5,343 bases of DNA. Source: Elusimicrobiota bacterium (lineage in GTDB: Bacteria > Elusimicrobiota > Elusimicrobia > Elusimicrobiales > Elusimicrobiaceae). Where the stretch lies: positions 1 to 5,343 of the forward strand of contig JAEXBW010000097.1 in assembly GCA_023393825.1 (NCBI GenBank), in the 5' to 3' direction. The notes under the pieces were generated by a model, which made no database searches, was not told the origin of the DNA, and saw only the letters and a program-made list of their open reading frames with translations. The position numbers and the translations under genes are program-made. The stretch's first letter is position 1. The number at the start of each line of letters is the position of its first letter. Below are positions 1-5,214 of this stretch, piece by piece.

Positions 1-1880
1 GCGCCGTATTTATTGATAATTTCGTCGGGTTCAACGCTGTTGCCCGCGCTCTTGTGCATGGCTTTGCCCTGCTGGTCGGTTATCATACCGTGCGTAATTA
101 CATTTTTAAAAGGCGCTTTGCCTTCCAATACGGTTGACGCGATTAAAGATGTTTGGAACCACCCTCTGTGCTGGTCGGAACCTTCAAGGTATACGGCGGC
201 GGGCAAGCCCAAGCCTCTGTATTTTAATACTTCTTCCCATGATACGCCCGAGTCAAACCAAACGTCTAAAATATCGTGTTCTTTGGTAAATTCTTTACCG
301 CCGCAAGAGCAGGTGTAATCTTTAGGCAGAATATCTTTGGCTTCTTCTTTAAACCAAAAATCGCTGCCTTCCTTCATCGCGCGGTCCGTGATAAGTTTAA
401 AAAGATTTTTATCAATTTGCACTTTGCCGCATTCTTTACAATAGAATACCATTAAAGGCACGCCCCAGTAGCGTTGGCGGCTTAAGCACCAGTCGGGGCG
501 CAGTTCCACCATGGATTTTATTCTCTTCTCGCCGCTGGCGGGATACCATTTGGTATTTTCTATTTCTTTTACAAGGCGGTCGCGCAGGCCGTCTTTATCT
601 ACGGATAAAAACCATTGCTCTGTAGCGCGGAATATGATTGGGTTTTTACATCTCCAGCAATGCGGATAGCTGTGCGTAATATCCTGCTTTGCGATAAGCG
701 CGCCAAGTTCGTTAAGTCTTTCAACTATAACGGGATTGGCCTTAAAAATGTGCTGGCCCGCAAATTCGCCCGCGTCTTTGGTAAAGATACCTTTTTCGTC
801 CACGGGGCAGAAAATATCTATACCCCATTTAAGGCCCGCGTGAAAGTCTTCCTCGCCGTGGCCGGGGGCAATATGCACTATACCCACGCCCGTATCCATA
901 GTAACAAAATCGGTATGAATTACAGGGTTAAGTTTTTTGTTTAAAGGGTGTTCGTATTTTATGCCTACCAATTTTTCGCCCACTATGCTGCCTGCGGTTG
1001 TAACGTTAAGCGAGCAGGATTTTATAAAAACGTCAGCAAGCTTTTCCGCCGCTATTAAGTAAGACCCGTCGGCATTTTGCATAATGCGGTAATCTTCCTG
1101 CGGGTTTACGGCCGCGGCCATATTGGCAGGGATTGTCCACGGTGTTGTGGTCCAAACCGCAATATAAATATCTTTGGAAGTATCTATACCCGCAAAAAGA
1201 TTTTTATCAAATTCTTTAACTTTAAAGCGCAGGTAAATTGAGGTGGAAGTCTTATCGTGGTATTCCGTTTCCGCGTCGGCCAAGGCCGTTTCGCAAGAAG
1301 GACACCAATAAATAGCTTTTTTGCCTTTGTATACATAACCCTTTTCCACCGCTTCAAAAAAAGCGGCAACGGTAAGGCCTTCGTATACGGGGGACATTGT
1401 TAAATATGGATTATCCCAATCGCCCGTTACGCCAAGGCGTTTAAAACCTTCGCGCTGGATATTAACGAAGTTTTGGGCAAATTCTCTTGCGCGCTGACGG
1501 AAAGCGGGAATATCTTTAATCTCCCTTTTGTCTATCTTCATTTCCTTTATAAGCGCTTGTTCAATAGGTAAACCATGGCAGTCCCAACCGGGGATATAAG
1601 GACTGTGGTAGCCCATCATTGTGTGAGATTTAACAACAATATCTTTTAATACTTTGTTTAAAGCGTGGCCCATGTGTATGCGGCCGTTGGCATAGGGCGG
1701 CCCGTCGGCAAGAATAAACTTTTCCTTACCATTGGTTTGGGCCAGCATCTTTTTGTAAAGTTCAATATCGTTCCAGAAAGCAAGTAAAGAAGGTTCTTTT
1801 TGCGGCAAACCTGCCCTCATCGGAAAATCTGTTTTAGGTAATAAAACCGTAGCGGAATATTTGTTTTTGTTTTCTTTCAT
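1..1880 (-). CDS. ileS: Isoleucyl-tRNA synthetase, N-terminal 626 residues (cut by left edge)
   Basis: Cytoplasmic class Ia aminoacyl-tRNA synthetase that charges tRNA-Ile. I translated the minus strand: it is open from ATG (1880-1878) to the window edge, ending ...EIINKYG. Visible landmarks are the start KYSATVLLPKTDFPMRAGLP, the ATP-binding DGPPYANGRIHMGH (the HIGH motif is HMGH, residues 69-72), IPGWDCHGLPIE, WCPSCETALADAE, the editing-domain (CP1) signature WTTTPWTIPAN, DWCLSRQRYWGVP, and DVWFDSG. A CxxC/CxC pair (CKECGK, CSCGG) lies between the last two. The KMSKS loop reads AMHKS (residues 607-611), keeping the second Lys and Ser. Family members are about 930 residues, so roughly a third (anticodon-binding domain and any C-terminal zinc finger) lies outside. 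A modest ribosome site AGGA (complement of 1889-1892) sits 8 nt before ATG. The gene is divergent from the metal repressor. Identification is very secure. Confidence 0.97.
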   Translation of the reverse strand, partial: MKENKNKYSATVLLPKTDFPMRAGLPQKEPSLLAFWNDIELYKKMLAQTNGKEKFILADGPPYANGRIHMGHALNKVLKDIVVKSHTMMGYHSPYIPGWDCHGLPIEQALIKEMKIDKREIKDIPAFRQRAREFAQNFVNIQREGFKRLGVTGDWDNPYLTMSPVYEGLTVAAFFEAVEKGYVYKGKKAIYWCPSCETALADAETEYHDKTSTSIYLRFKVKEFDKNLFAGIDTSKDIYIAVWTTTPWTIPANMAAAVNPQEDYRIMQNADGSYLIAAEKLADVFIKSCSLNVTTAGSIVGEKLVGIKYEHPLNKKLNPVIHTDFVTMDTGVGIVHIAPGHGEEDFHAGLKWGIDIFCPVDEKGIFTKDAGEFAGQHIFKANPVIVERLNELGALIAKQDITHSYPHCWRCKNPIIFRATEQWFLSVDKDGLRDRLVKEIENTKWYPASGEKRIKSMVELRPDWCLSRQRYWGVPLMVFYCKECGKVQIDKNLFKLITDRAMKEGSDFWFKEEAKDILPKDYTCSCGGKEFTKEHDILDVWFDSGVSWEEVLKYRGLGLPAAVYLEGSDQHRGWFQTSLIASTVLEGKAPFKNVITHGMITDQQGKAMHKSAGNSVEPDEIINKYG

Positions 1881-1904
1881 AGTCCCCGTCCTGCTGCTAA
1901 ATAT

Positions 1905-1933
1905 ATAATAATTATATAATATCTGGCGTAAAA
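1905..1933 (-). promoter_or_regulatory. Candidate ileS promoter
   Basis: On the minus strand TTTTAC (complement of 1928-1933) and TATTAT (complement of 1905-1910) are 17 bp apart, placing a start site near 1898 and giving a leader of under 20 nt. The surrounding 1901-1922 is almost pure A/T, with TATAAT also present on the plus strand at 1904-1909 and 1915-1920, so other alignments are possible. No T-box or other leader structure fits in the 62 bp before the gene. Confidence 0.35.
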
Positions 1934-1940
1934 CTTGACT

Positions 1941-1959
1941 TTATGCTAAAAGTTAAGCA
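1941..1959 (+). promoter_or_regulatory. Putative operator of the DtxR-type repressor (copy 1)
   Basis: TTATGCTAAAAGTTAAGCA recurs with one mismatch at 2761-2779 before gdhA. Its core (1944-1959) is an imperfect palindrome TGCTnAAnnTTnAGCA in which 6 of 8 symmetric pairs match, and the length is like the ~19-bp boxes known for DtxR/IdeR/MntR proteins. It ends 10 bp before the preferred repressor start (1970), a classical autoregulation position. The embedded TATGCT (1942-1947) could act as a -10 box, but no good -35 lies 16-18 bp upstream. Binding by this repressor is inference. Confidence 0.5.
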
Positions 1960-1969
1960 AACTAAGAAT

Positions 1970-2350
1970 ATGACAAACTTAAGCAGCAATATGGAAGATT
2001 ATTTGGAAGCTATTTCAATAGCTTCCGCTCAAAGCGGGGCGGCAAGAGTTAAAGATATAAGAACTCTTATGAACGTAAAAACCCCCAGCGTAAGCGGCGC
2101 ACTTCAGGTATTGGCAAAGCAGGGCCTTGTTACGCACGAAAGATACGGACGCGTCCAACTTACAAAAACGGGCGAGGCTATTGCGGCGGAAGTAAAAAAG
2201 AAGCACTCCGTAATATCCGCTTTCCTGCGTGATATGGTGGGCGTATCGCAAAGCGTGGCGGAAATTGACGCCTGCAAAATGGAGCATATCTTAAGTAAAG
2301 AAACTTTTAAAAAGCTTATGGAGTTTATGGCAAAGCAGAGCAAGCAGTAA
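1970..2350 (+). CDS. DtxR/MntR-family metal-dependent transcriptional repressor
   Basis: DNA-binding repressor that uses a divalent metal (Fe or Mn class) as corepressor. Counting from ATG 1970 (126 aa), MEDYLEAI (8-15) opens the winged helix; VKDIRTLMNVKTPSVSGALQVLAKQGLV is the helix-turn-helix and recognition helix; YGRVQLTKTG is the wing; KKKHSVI and DACKMEHILS form the metal-binding/dimer domain. H79, C102, E105 and H106 fall at the same numbers as the DtxR metal ligands. Position 10 is Asp, as in MntR (D8), not DtxR Met10, and E13 matches MntR E11. There is no SH3/FeoA-like C-terminal domain, so it is MntR-sized. An in-frame ATG at 1943 would add MLKVKQTKN, but that ATG lies in the putative operator and family proteins usually start near MTxLSxxMEDYLE, so I prefer 1970. 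Neither start has a good Shine-Dalgarno. No metal transporter is visible nearby. Confidence 0.9.
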   Translation: MTNLSSNMEDYLEAISIASAQSGAARVKDIRTLMNVKTPSVSGALQVLAKQGLVTHERYGRVQLTKTGEAIAAEVKKKHSVISAFLRDMVGVSQSVAEIDACKMEHILSKETFKKLMEFMAKQSKQ

Positions 2351-2366
2351 AACCTGCTACAATTTT

Positions 2367-2404
2367 AAAAGCCGTCCTTTTTTAAAGGGCGGCTTTTTTA
2401 TTTT
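2367..2404 (+). terminator. Intrinsic terminator of the repressor gene, probably bidirectional
   Basis: AAAAGCCGTCCTTT (2367-2380), loop TTT, then AAAGGGCGGCTTTT (2384-2397) form a 14-bp stem with one G-U pair, followed by more T residues. It starts 16 bp after the repressor stop codon. On the minus strand the same stem ends in TTTTAAAATT, so it can also serve the convergent TM2 gene, whose stop is at 2420. Confidence 0.9.
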
Positions 2405-2419
2405 GCGTAAATTTTAAAG

Positions 2420-2668
2420 TTAATTATTGTACTTTGCGTCAAATTCGTCATCAGTCATAAAGAAATATAAAATACCTTCTATTATACCCACGAGAAACGG
2501 TAAAGCGCTCCAGCTGAAAAGTACATAAACAACGCCCCAGCCAATTCTGCCCGTGTAAAACTTGTGAATGCCGAACCAACCCGCAAATATTGCAAGCAGG
2601 CAGGCGGCAAGCCTGTCTTTAATTCTTTTAGAGCCTGTTTGAGAACTTATATAATGTTGAAATCCCAT
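2420..2668 (-). CDS. Small TM2-domain membrane protein
   Basis: An 82-aa integral membrane protein of the TM2 family; function unknown in bacteria. The family hallmark is clear: KDRLAACLLAIFAGWFGIHKFYTG (first segment about residues 19-34, then the GIHKFY turn) and RIGWGVVYVLFSW...GIIEGILYFFMTDDEF (second segment about 44-70, then the acidic tail). A short polar N-terminus (SSQTGSKRIK) precedes the first helix and there is no signal peptide. The start at 2668 is supported by GAGGGG (complement of 2677-2682), 8 nt upstream. It is convergent with the repressor and divergent from gdhA. A role in either pathway is not implied by the sequence. Confidence 0.93.
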   Translation of the reverse strand: MGFQHYISSQTGSKRIKDRLAACLLAIFAGWFGIHKFYTGRIGWGVVYVLFSWSALPFLVGIIEGILYFFMTDDEFDAKYNN

Positions 2669-2699
2669 AAATATTACCCCTCTGTTATGACATTAATTT

Positions 2700-2728
2700 A
2701 TTTTAGCAAATATAAAAACGTCTAACCG
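2700..2728 (-). promoter_or_regulatory. Candidate promoter of the TM2 gene
   Basis: On the minus strand an extended -10, TGC-TAAAAT (complement of 2700-2708), is preceded at 17 bp by a weak -35 CGGTTA (complement of 2723-2728). The predicted start near 2693 leaves a roughly 25-nt leader carrying the GAGGGG ribosome site. Confidence 0.4.
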
Positions 2729-2738
2729 TTTGTCCGTA

Positions 2739-2767
2739 TTGACTTTGTCAAAAGGTAATGTTATGCT
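2739..2767 (+). promoter_or_regulatory. gdhA promoter (-35 TTGACT, -10 TATGCT)
   Basis: TTGACT (2739-2744) and TATGCT (2762-2767) are exactly 17 bp apart, giving a start near 2774 and a leader of about 33 nt that contains the GGAGG (2796-2800) placed 6 nt before the gdhA ATG. The -10 lies inside the repeated 19-bp operator. The -35 is part of a perfect palindrome TTGACTTTGTCAA (2739-2751). Confidence 0.65.
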
Positions 2768-2779
2768 CAAAGTTAAGCA
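2761..2779 (+). promoter_or_regulatory. Putative repressor operator over the gdhA promoter (copy 2)
   Basis: TTATGCTCAAAGTTAAGCA matches 1941-1959 at 18 of 19 positions and has the same palindromic core (2764-2779). It covers the -10 box and predicted start site, so a bound protein would block RNA polymerase. The neighbouring DtxR/MntR-type gene is the obvious candidate binder. That link is inference from site sharing. Confidence 0.55.
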
Positions 2780-2806
2780 GCACAACAACAGTAACGGAGG
2801 CCAATA

Positions 2807-4156
2807 ATGTCTACCAAAGTTTATCTGCAGAATCTTATGTCAGAAGTGGTAAAGAAGGATCCTGCGGAGCATCTGTTTCATCAGGCCGTGGAAGAGGTTA
2901 TATCAACACTTGAACCTATCTTAACGGCCCAGCCGCAATACATAAAATACGCAGTTTTGGAAAGGATGGTAGAACCCGAACGTGTTATCTACTTTAGAGT
3001 TCCTTGGACGGATGACAAGGGAATTACGCACGTTAACAGAGGGTTTAGGGTACAGTTTAACAGCGCAATAGGGCCTTTTAAAGGCGGGATACGCTTTCAC
3101 GAGAGTGTAACCTTAAGCGCGCTTAAGTTTTTAGCTTTTGAACAAACATTAAAAAACAGTCTTACGGGGCTGCCTTTAGGCGGAGCGAAAGGCGGGTCCG
3201 ACTTTGACCCCAGAGGCAAGAGCGAGGGCGAAGTTATGCGCTTCTGCCAGGCTTTTATGGACGAACTTTACAGGCATATCGGCGAACGTACCGACGTTCC
3301 CGCAGGCGACTTGGGCGTAGGCGCAAGAGAGATAGGCTATATGTTTGGCCACTACAAAAAAATCACCAATAAATTTGTGGGCGTATTTACGGGGAAAGGC
3401 CCGTCTTACGGCGGCAGCCTTATCAGGCCCGAAGCCACAGGTTACGGCGTGGTATTTTTTGCGGAAGAAATGCTTAAACGCCAAAGCGAAAGCATAAGGA
3501 ACAAAACCTGCATAATATCAGGCGCGGGCAACGTGGGCATACACACGGCCGAAAAGATTTTACAGCTTGGCGGCAAGGTTGTGGGCTTTAACGATTACGA
3601 CGGCGCGGTTTACGATAAAGAAGGCCTTAATACCGAAAAATTGGCCTACCTTAAAAACCTTATATTTGTGGAAAGAGGCAGCCTTAAGGAATACGTCAAA
3701 AAGTATAAATCGGCGGAGTTCCACCAAGGCAAAAAATCTTGGTTTATACCGTGCTACGCGGCCTTCCCCACCGCTTGCGAAAACGAGCTTCAGCTTGAAG
3801 ACGCAAAAATGTTGGTTAAGAACGGCGTAAAGCTGGTTTGCGAAGGCGCCAATATGCCTTGCACGCCAGAGGCTGTACACTTGTTCCAATCCAATAATAT
3901 TTTATACGCGCCGGGCAAAGCGGCAAACGCTGGCGGCGTGGCGGTATCTGGTTTGGAAATGACGCAAAACACCATACGCCTTACTTGGACAAGGGAAGAA
4001 GTTGAAGTCCAACTGCACAAGATTATGAAGAACATTCACGCAAGCTGCGTGGACGCTTCTAAAGATTTTGGCAAGGAAGGCGATTATGTTTTGGGCGCGA
4101 ATATCAGCGGATTTAGGAAGGTTGCTGATGCGATGATAGCCCAAGGCGTAATATAA
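2807..4156 (+). CDS. gdhA: Glutamate dehydrogenase (hexameric, GdhA type)
   Basis: Cytosolic enzyme interconverting 2-oxoglutarate plus ammonium and L-glutamate with NAD(P)H; joins nitrogen and carbon metabolism. At 449 aa it is the standard length of the small hexameric class. The N-terminal substrate domain shows NRGFRVQFNSAIGPFKGGIRFH (K92), EQTLKNSLTGLPLGGAKGG (K116 and K128) and PAGDLGVG (D168). These sit at a constant +3 offset from the catalytic K89/K113/K125/D165 of the Clostridium symbiosum enzyme as I recall it. The Rossmann domain carries SGAGNVG (238-244), followed by GFNDYDG around 260-266. The C-terminal part has CEGANMP and APGKAANAGGVAVSGLEM. EC 1.4.1.4 (NADP) is most likely for this clade, but coenzyme choice cannot be settled by eye. 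The start is fixed by GGAGG 6 nt upstream. Transcription is probably monocistronic, between its own promoter and terminator. Confidence 0.97.
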   Translation: MSTKVYLQNLMSEVVKKDPAEHLFHQAVEEVISTLEPILTAQPQYIKYAVLERMVEPERVIYFRVPWTDDKGITHVNRGFRVQFNSAIGPFKGGIRFHESVTLSALKFLAFEQTLKNSLTGLPLGGAKGGSDFDPRGKSEGEVMRFCQAFMDELYRHIGERTDVPAGDLGVGAREIGYMFGHYKKITNKFVGVFTGKGPSYGGSLIRPEATGYGVVFFAEEMLKRQSESIRNKTCIISGAGNVGIHTAEKILQLGGKVVGFNDYDGAVYDKEGLNTEKLAYLKNLIFVERGSLKEYVKKYKSAEFHQGKKSWFIPCYAAFPTACENELQLEDAKMLVKNGVKLVCEGANMPCTPEAVHLFQSNNILYAPGKAANAGGVAVSGLEMTQNTIRLTWTREEVEVQLHKIMKNIHASCVDASKDFGKEGDYVLGANISGFRKVADAMIAQGVI

Positions 4157-4181
4157 GTAGTGGTTTCATAATTTGTTCTGT

Positions 4182-4236
4182 GCCGACTTATGCCGCTAGC
4201 AATTTGGCGTAAGTCGGCTTATTTTTTATTTTTTGC
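4182..4236 (+). terminator. gdhA intrinsic terminator
   Basis: GCCGACTTATGCC (4182-4194) pairs with GGCGTAAGTCGGC (4206-4218) with one G-U pair, an 11-nt loop, then a long T-rich tail to 4234. It lies 25 bp after the gdhA stop. Its loop plus the first base of its 3' arm contain the left copy of the 12-bp inverted repeat described for the following region. Confidence 0.92.
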
Positions 4237-4420
4237 TCATTTGGGTACCGAGAGTCGCTTCGCTCCCATTCTTCTTTGTACACCTCATTCACAATAAAAT
4301 AAAAAATAAACTCAACCCCGCCAAATCACGCGAGCCAATTTGCAAATGTGTTCTGTTCCGAACAGCATAAGAAAATCAAAATTTACTCAAAATCTAAAAA
4401 TTCACGCAATATTTAGAAAG

Positions 4421-4453
4421 TATGCGCTGTTTTTTAACAGCGCATATTTTTTT
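4421..4453 (+). terminator. Orphan terminator-like hairpin
   Basis: TATGCGCTGTT (4421-4431) pairs perfectly with AACAGCGCATA (4436-4446) around a TTTT loop and is followed by seven T residues. It has textbook intrinsic terminator form, but no gene precedes it: gdhA already ends in its own terminator 190 bp earlier. It may end read-through or a short untranslated transcript, or simply be the inner hairpin of the surrounding inverted-repeat element. Confidence 0.6.
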
Positions 4454-4501
4454 GTCGTTTCGAAAGATTGCGTGATTTGGATAGATTTGAGGTTAGTTTA
4501 T

Positions 4502-4567
4502 GTTTTCTTTGCCGCAAGGTATATCCAGAGCGGCTGGAAGCCCGCATATCCGAAGCGGCAAAAAAAC
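4502..4567 (+). other. Long imperfect stem-loop upstream of the RNase HI gene
   Basis: GTTTTCTTTGCCGC (4502-4515) pairs with GCGGCAAAAAAAC (4555-4567), 13 bp with a bulged C. An inner helix (GGTATAT with ATATCC, one bulged T) follows, then a small hairpin CCAG-AGCGG-CTGG (4525-4537). On the complementary strand the helix is equally strong. It may be a structured leader or small RNA, or a part of the inverted-repeat element. It matches no riboswitch I recognise. Confidence 0.4.
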
Positions 4568-4628
4568 TTAAAATAACCCAAAGATAACAAATTGCTAGCC
4601 TGCTTAAGACAAGCAGAACACATTTTAA

Positions 4629-4634
4629 TATAAT
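4629..4634 (+). promoter_or_regulatory. Perfect -10 box just before the RNase HI start codon
   Basis: TATAAT ends 7 nt before the ATG at 4642, so initiation at the normal distance would begin at or one base before the start codon, giving a leaderless message. No clear -35 is found at 16-18 bp. The only Shine-Dalgarno-like bases are AGG at 4636-4638, too close (3 nt) to ATG to be typical. Confidence 0.45.
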
Positions 4635-4641
4635 TAGGTTT

Positions 4642-5214
4642 ATGGAACTAACAATCAACATAGACGGCGGCAGCCGCGGCAACCCCGGCCCGGGGGCCAG
4701 CGCCTGGGTAATAAAAGACGCCAAAGGCAAACTGATAGTGCAGGAAGGTTTATTTTTTAAAGAATGCACAAACAATCAGGCGGAATTTACCGCGCTTAAA
4801 ATGGCTCTTTCAAGGGCATTGGAACTGGGCGCAAAAACTGTAAGAGTGCGTTCCGACTCGCTGCTGCTTGTAAAACAATTTTTAGGCGAATATAAAATAA
4901 AAAACCCGCAGCTGCAGGAAATTATGGGCGAAATAAAACAGCTTTCCGCCCGTCTTAAAATTTATATAAACCACGTTCCGCGCGAGCAAAATAAAGAAGC
5001 GGACCTTATGTGCAATATCACTATGGACAAGCATTTAAAAGGCAGCAGAACGCCAGCGCCTCAGGTGAAAATTGCACAACCCGCGCCAGCCCCGCAAACG
5101 GTTAAAAAAGTTGCCGTTGCGGCAAAACCCGCGCATGTACAAAAGCAGCCTGCAAAACAAAAAGAAGCGCAACAAGCCGAACAACTTGAACTTTTTGACC
5201 TTAATAATTTATAG
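4642..5214 (+). CDS. rnhA: Ribonuclease HI with long C-terminal tail and putative clamp-binding motif
   Basis: Cleaves the RNA strand of RNA-DNA hybrids (R-loops, Okazaki primers). The catalytic domain fills residues 1 to about 130: NIDGGSRGNPGPG (D8), ECTNNQAEFTALKMAL (E48), VRVRSDSLLLVKQ (D72) and HVPREQNKEADLMCN (D121), so the DEDD catalytic set is complete. The form lacks the E. coli basic-protrusion layout and looks like the YpdQ/archaeal-type RNase HI branch. From about 135 to 176 follows a low-complexity Ala/Pro/Lys/Gln tail, probably disordered. The last 14 residues include QLELF (181-185), matching the beta-clamp consensus QL(S/D)LF. MELTINIDGG is the natural family start although ribosome-site evidence is poor. 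The gene directly precedes rnpB, 14 bp from stop to the predicted RNA 5' end. Confidence 0.93.
   Translation: MELTINIDGGSRGNPGPGASAWVIKDAKGKLIVQEGLFFKECTNNQAEFTALKMALSRALELGAKTVRVRSDSLLLVKQFLGEYKIKNPQLQEIMGEIKQLSARLKIYINHVPREQNKEADLMCNITMDKHLKGSRTPAPQVKIAQPAPAPQTVKKVAVAAKPAHVQKQPAKQKEAQQAEQLELFDLNNL

Larger units (their letters stand above)
4187..4608. repeat. Foldback / MITE-like inverted-repeat element in the gdhA to RNase HI gap
   Basis: This 400-bp gene-free stretch is bounded by a perfect 12-bp inverted repeat, GCTAGCAATTTG (4195-4206) and CAAATTGCTAGC (4588-4599). It extends imperfectly outward with CTTATGC on the left and GCTTAAG on the right. Inside, CCAAATCACGC (4321-4331) faces GCGTGATTTGG (4470-4480), and ATAAACTCAACC (4306-4317) faces GGTTAGTTTAT (4491-4501) with a one-base bulge. 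All three pairs share nearly the same centre (about 4397-4404), as expected of one long decayed palindrome. Further pairs are TCACGCAAT/ATTGCGTGA (4402-4410/4467-4475) and a 14-bp A/T repeat (4219-4232/4296-4309). No transposase frame and no clear target-site duplication are visible. The element class is inference; a structured RNA is the alternative. Confidence 0.5.

Noticed and set aside
615..944. Plus-strand open frames inside 13-944
   Set aside because: They are antisense shadows of the unmistakable ileS coding sequence on the minus strand.
2763..2807. A 14-codon frame (MLKVKQHNNSNGGQ) ending in TAATG overlap with the gdhA start, mirroring the MLKVKQ at the upstream repressor start (1943)
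   Set aside because: The predicted transcription start (about 2774) lies after this ATG, and the shared peptide is explained by the shared 19-bp palindromic site. With only two differences between the copies, both being synonymous is weak evidence for a leader peptide.
3176..4144. Several minus-strand and out-of-phase open frames within gdhA
   Set aside because: They overlap the complete, motif-rich gdhA frame and show no family motifs or ribosome sites of their own.
4352..4364. CTGTTCCGAACAG as a possible LexA/SOS-type box
   Set aside because: The arms are in the order GTTC-GAAC with a single central base, unlike the known GAAC-4-GTTC boxes, and no SOS gene follows. It is more likely one of the small hairpins of the palindromic region.
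4340..4576. 78-codon plus-strand frame in the gdhA to RNase HI gap
   Set aside because: It runs straight through the terminator-like hairpin and the stem-loop, has no ribosome site, and its composition looks like translated A/T spacer.
4454..4587. Protein-like frame in phase with the RNase HI gene (contains CRKVYPERLEARISEAAKKLKI, shortened here to its middle: ERLEARISEAAKKLK), one stop before the RNase HI ATG
   Set aside because: No ATG and no ribosome site. The best-looking part is the translation of the 4502-4567 stem-loop, and a resemblance to a helix-turn-helix does not align past the stop. RNase HI starts naturally at MELTINIDGG.
4601..4615. TGCTTAAGACAAGCA, resembling a third copy of the repressor site before the RNase HI gene
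   Set aside because: It has the TGCT...AGCA ends, but the spacing is one base shorter and the conserved AAAGTT centre is missing. Part of it belongs to the outer end of the inverted-repeat element.
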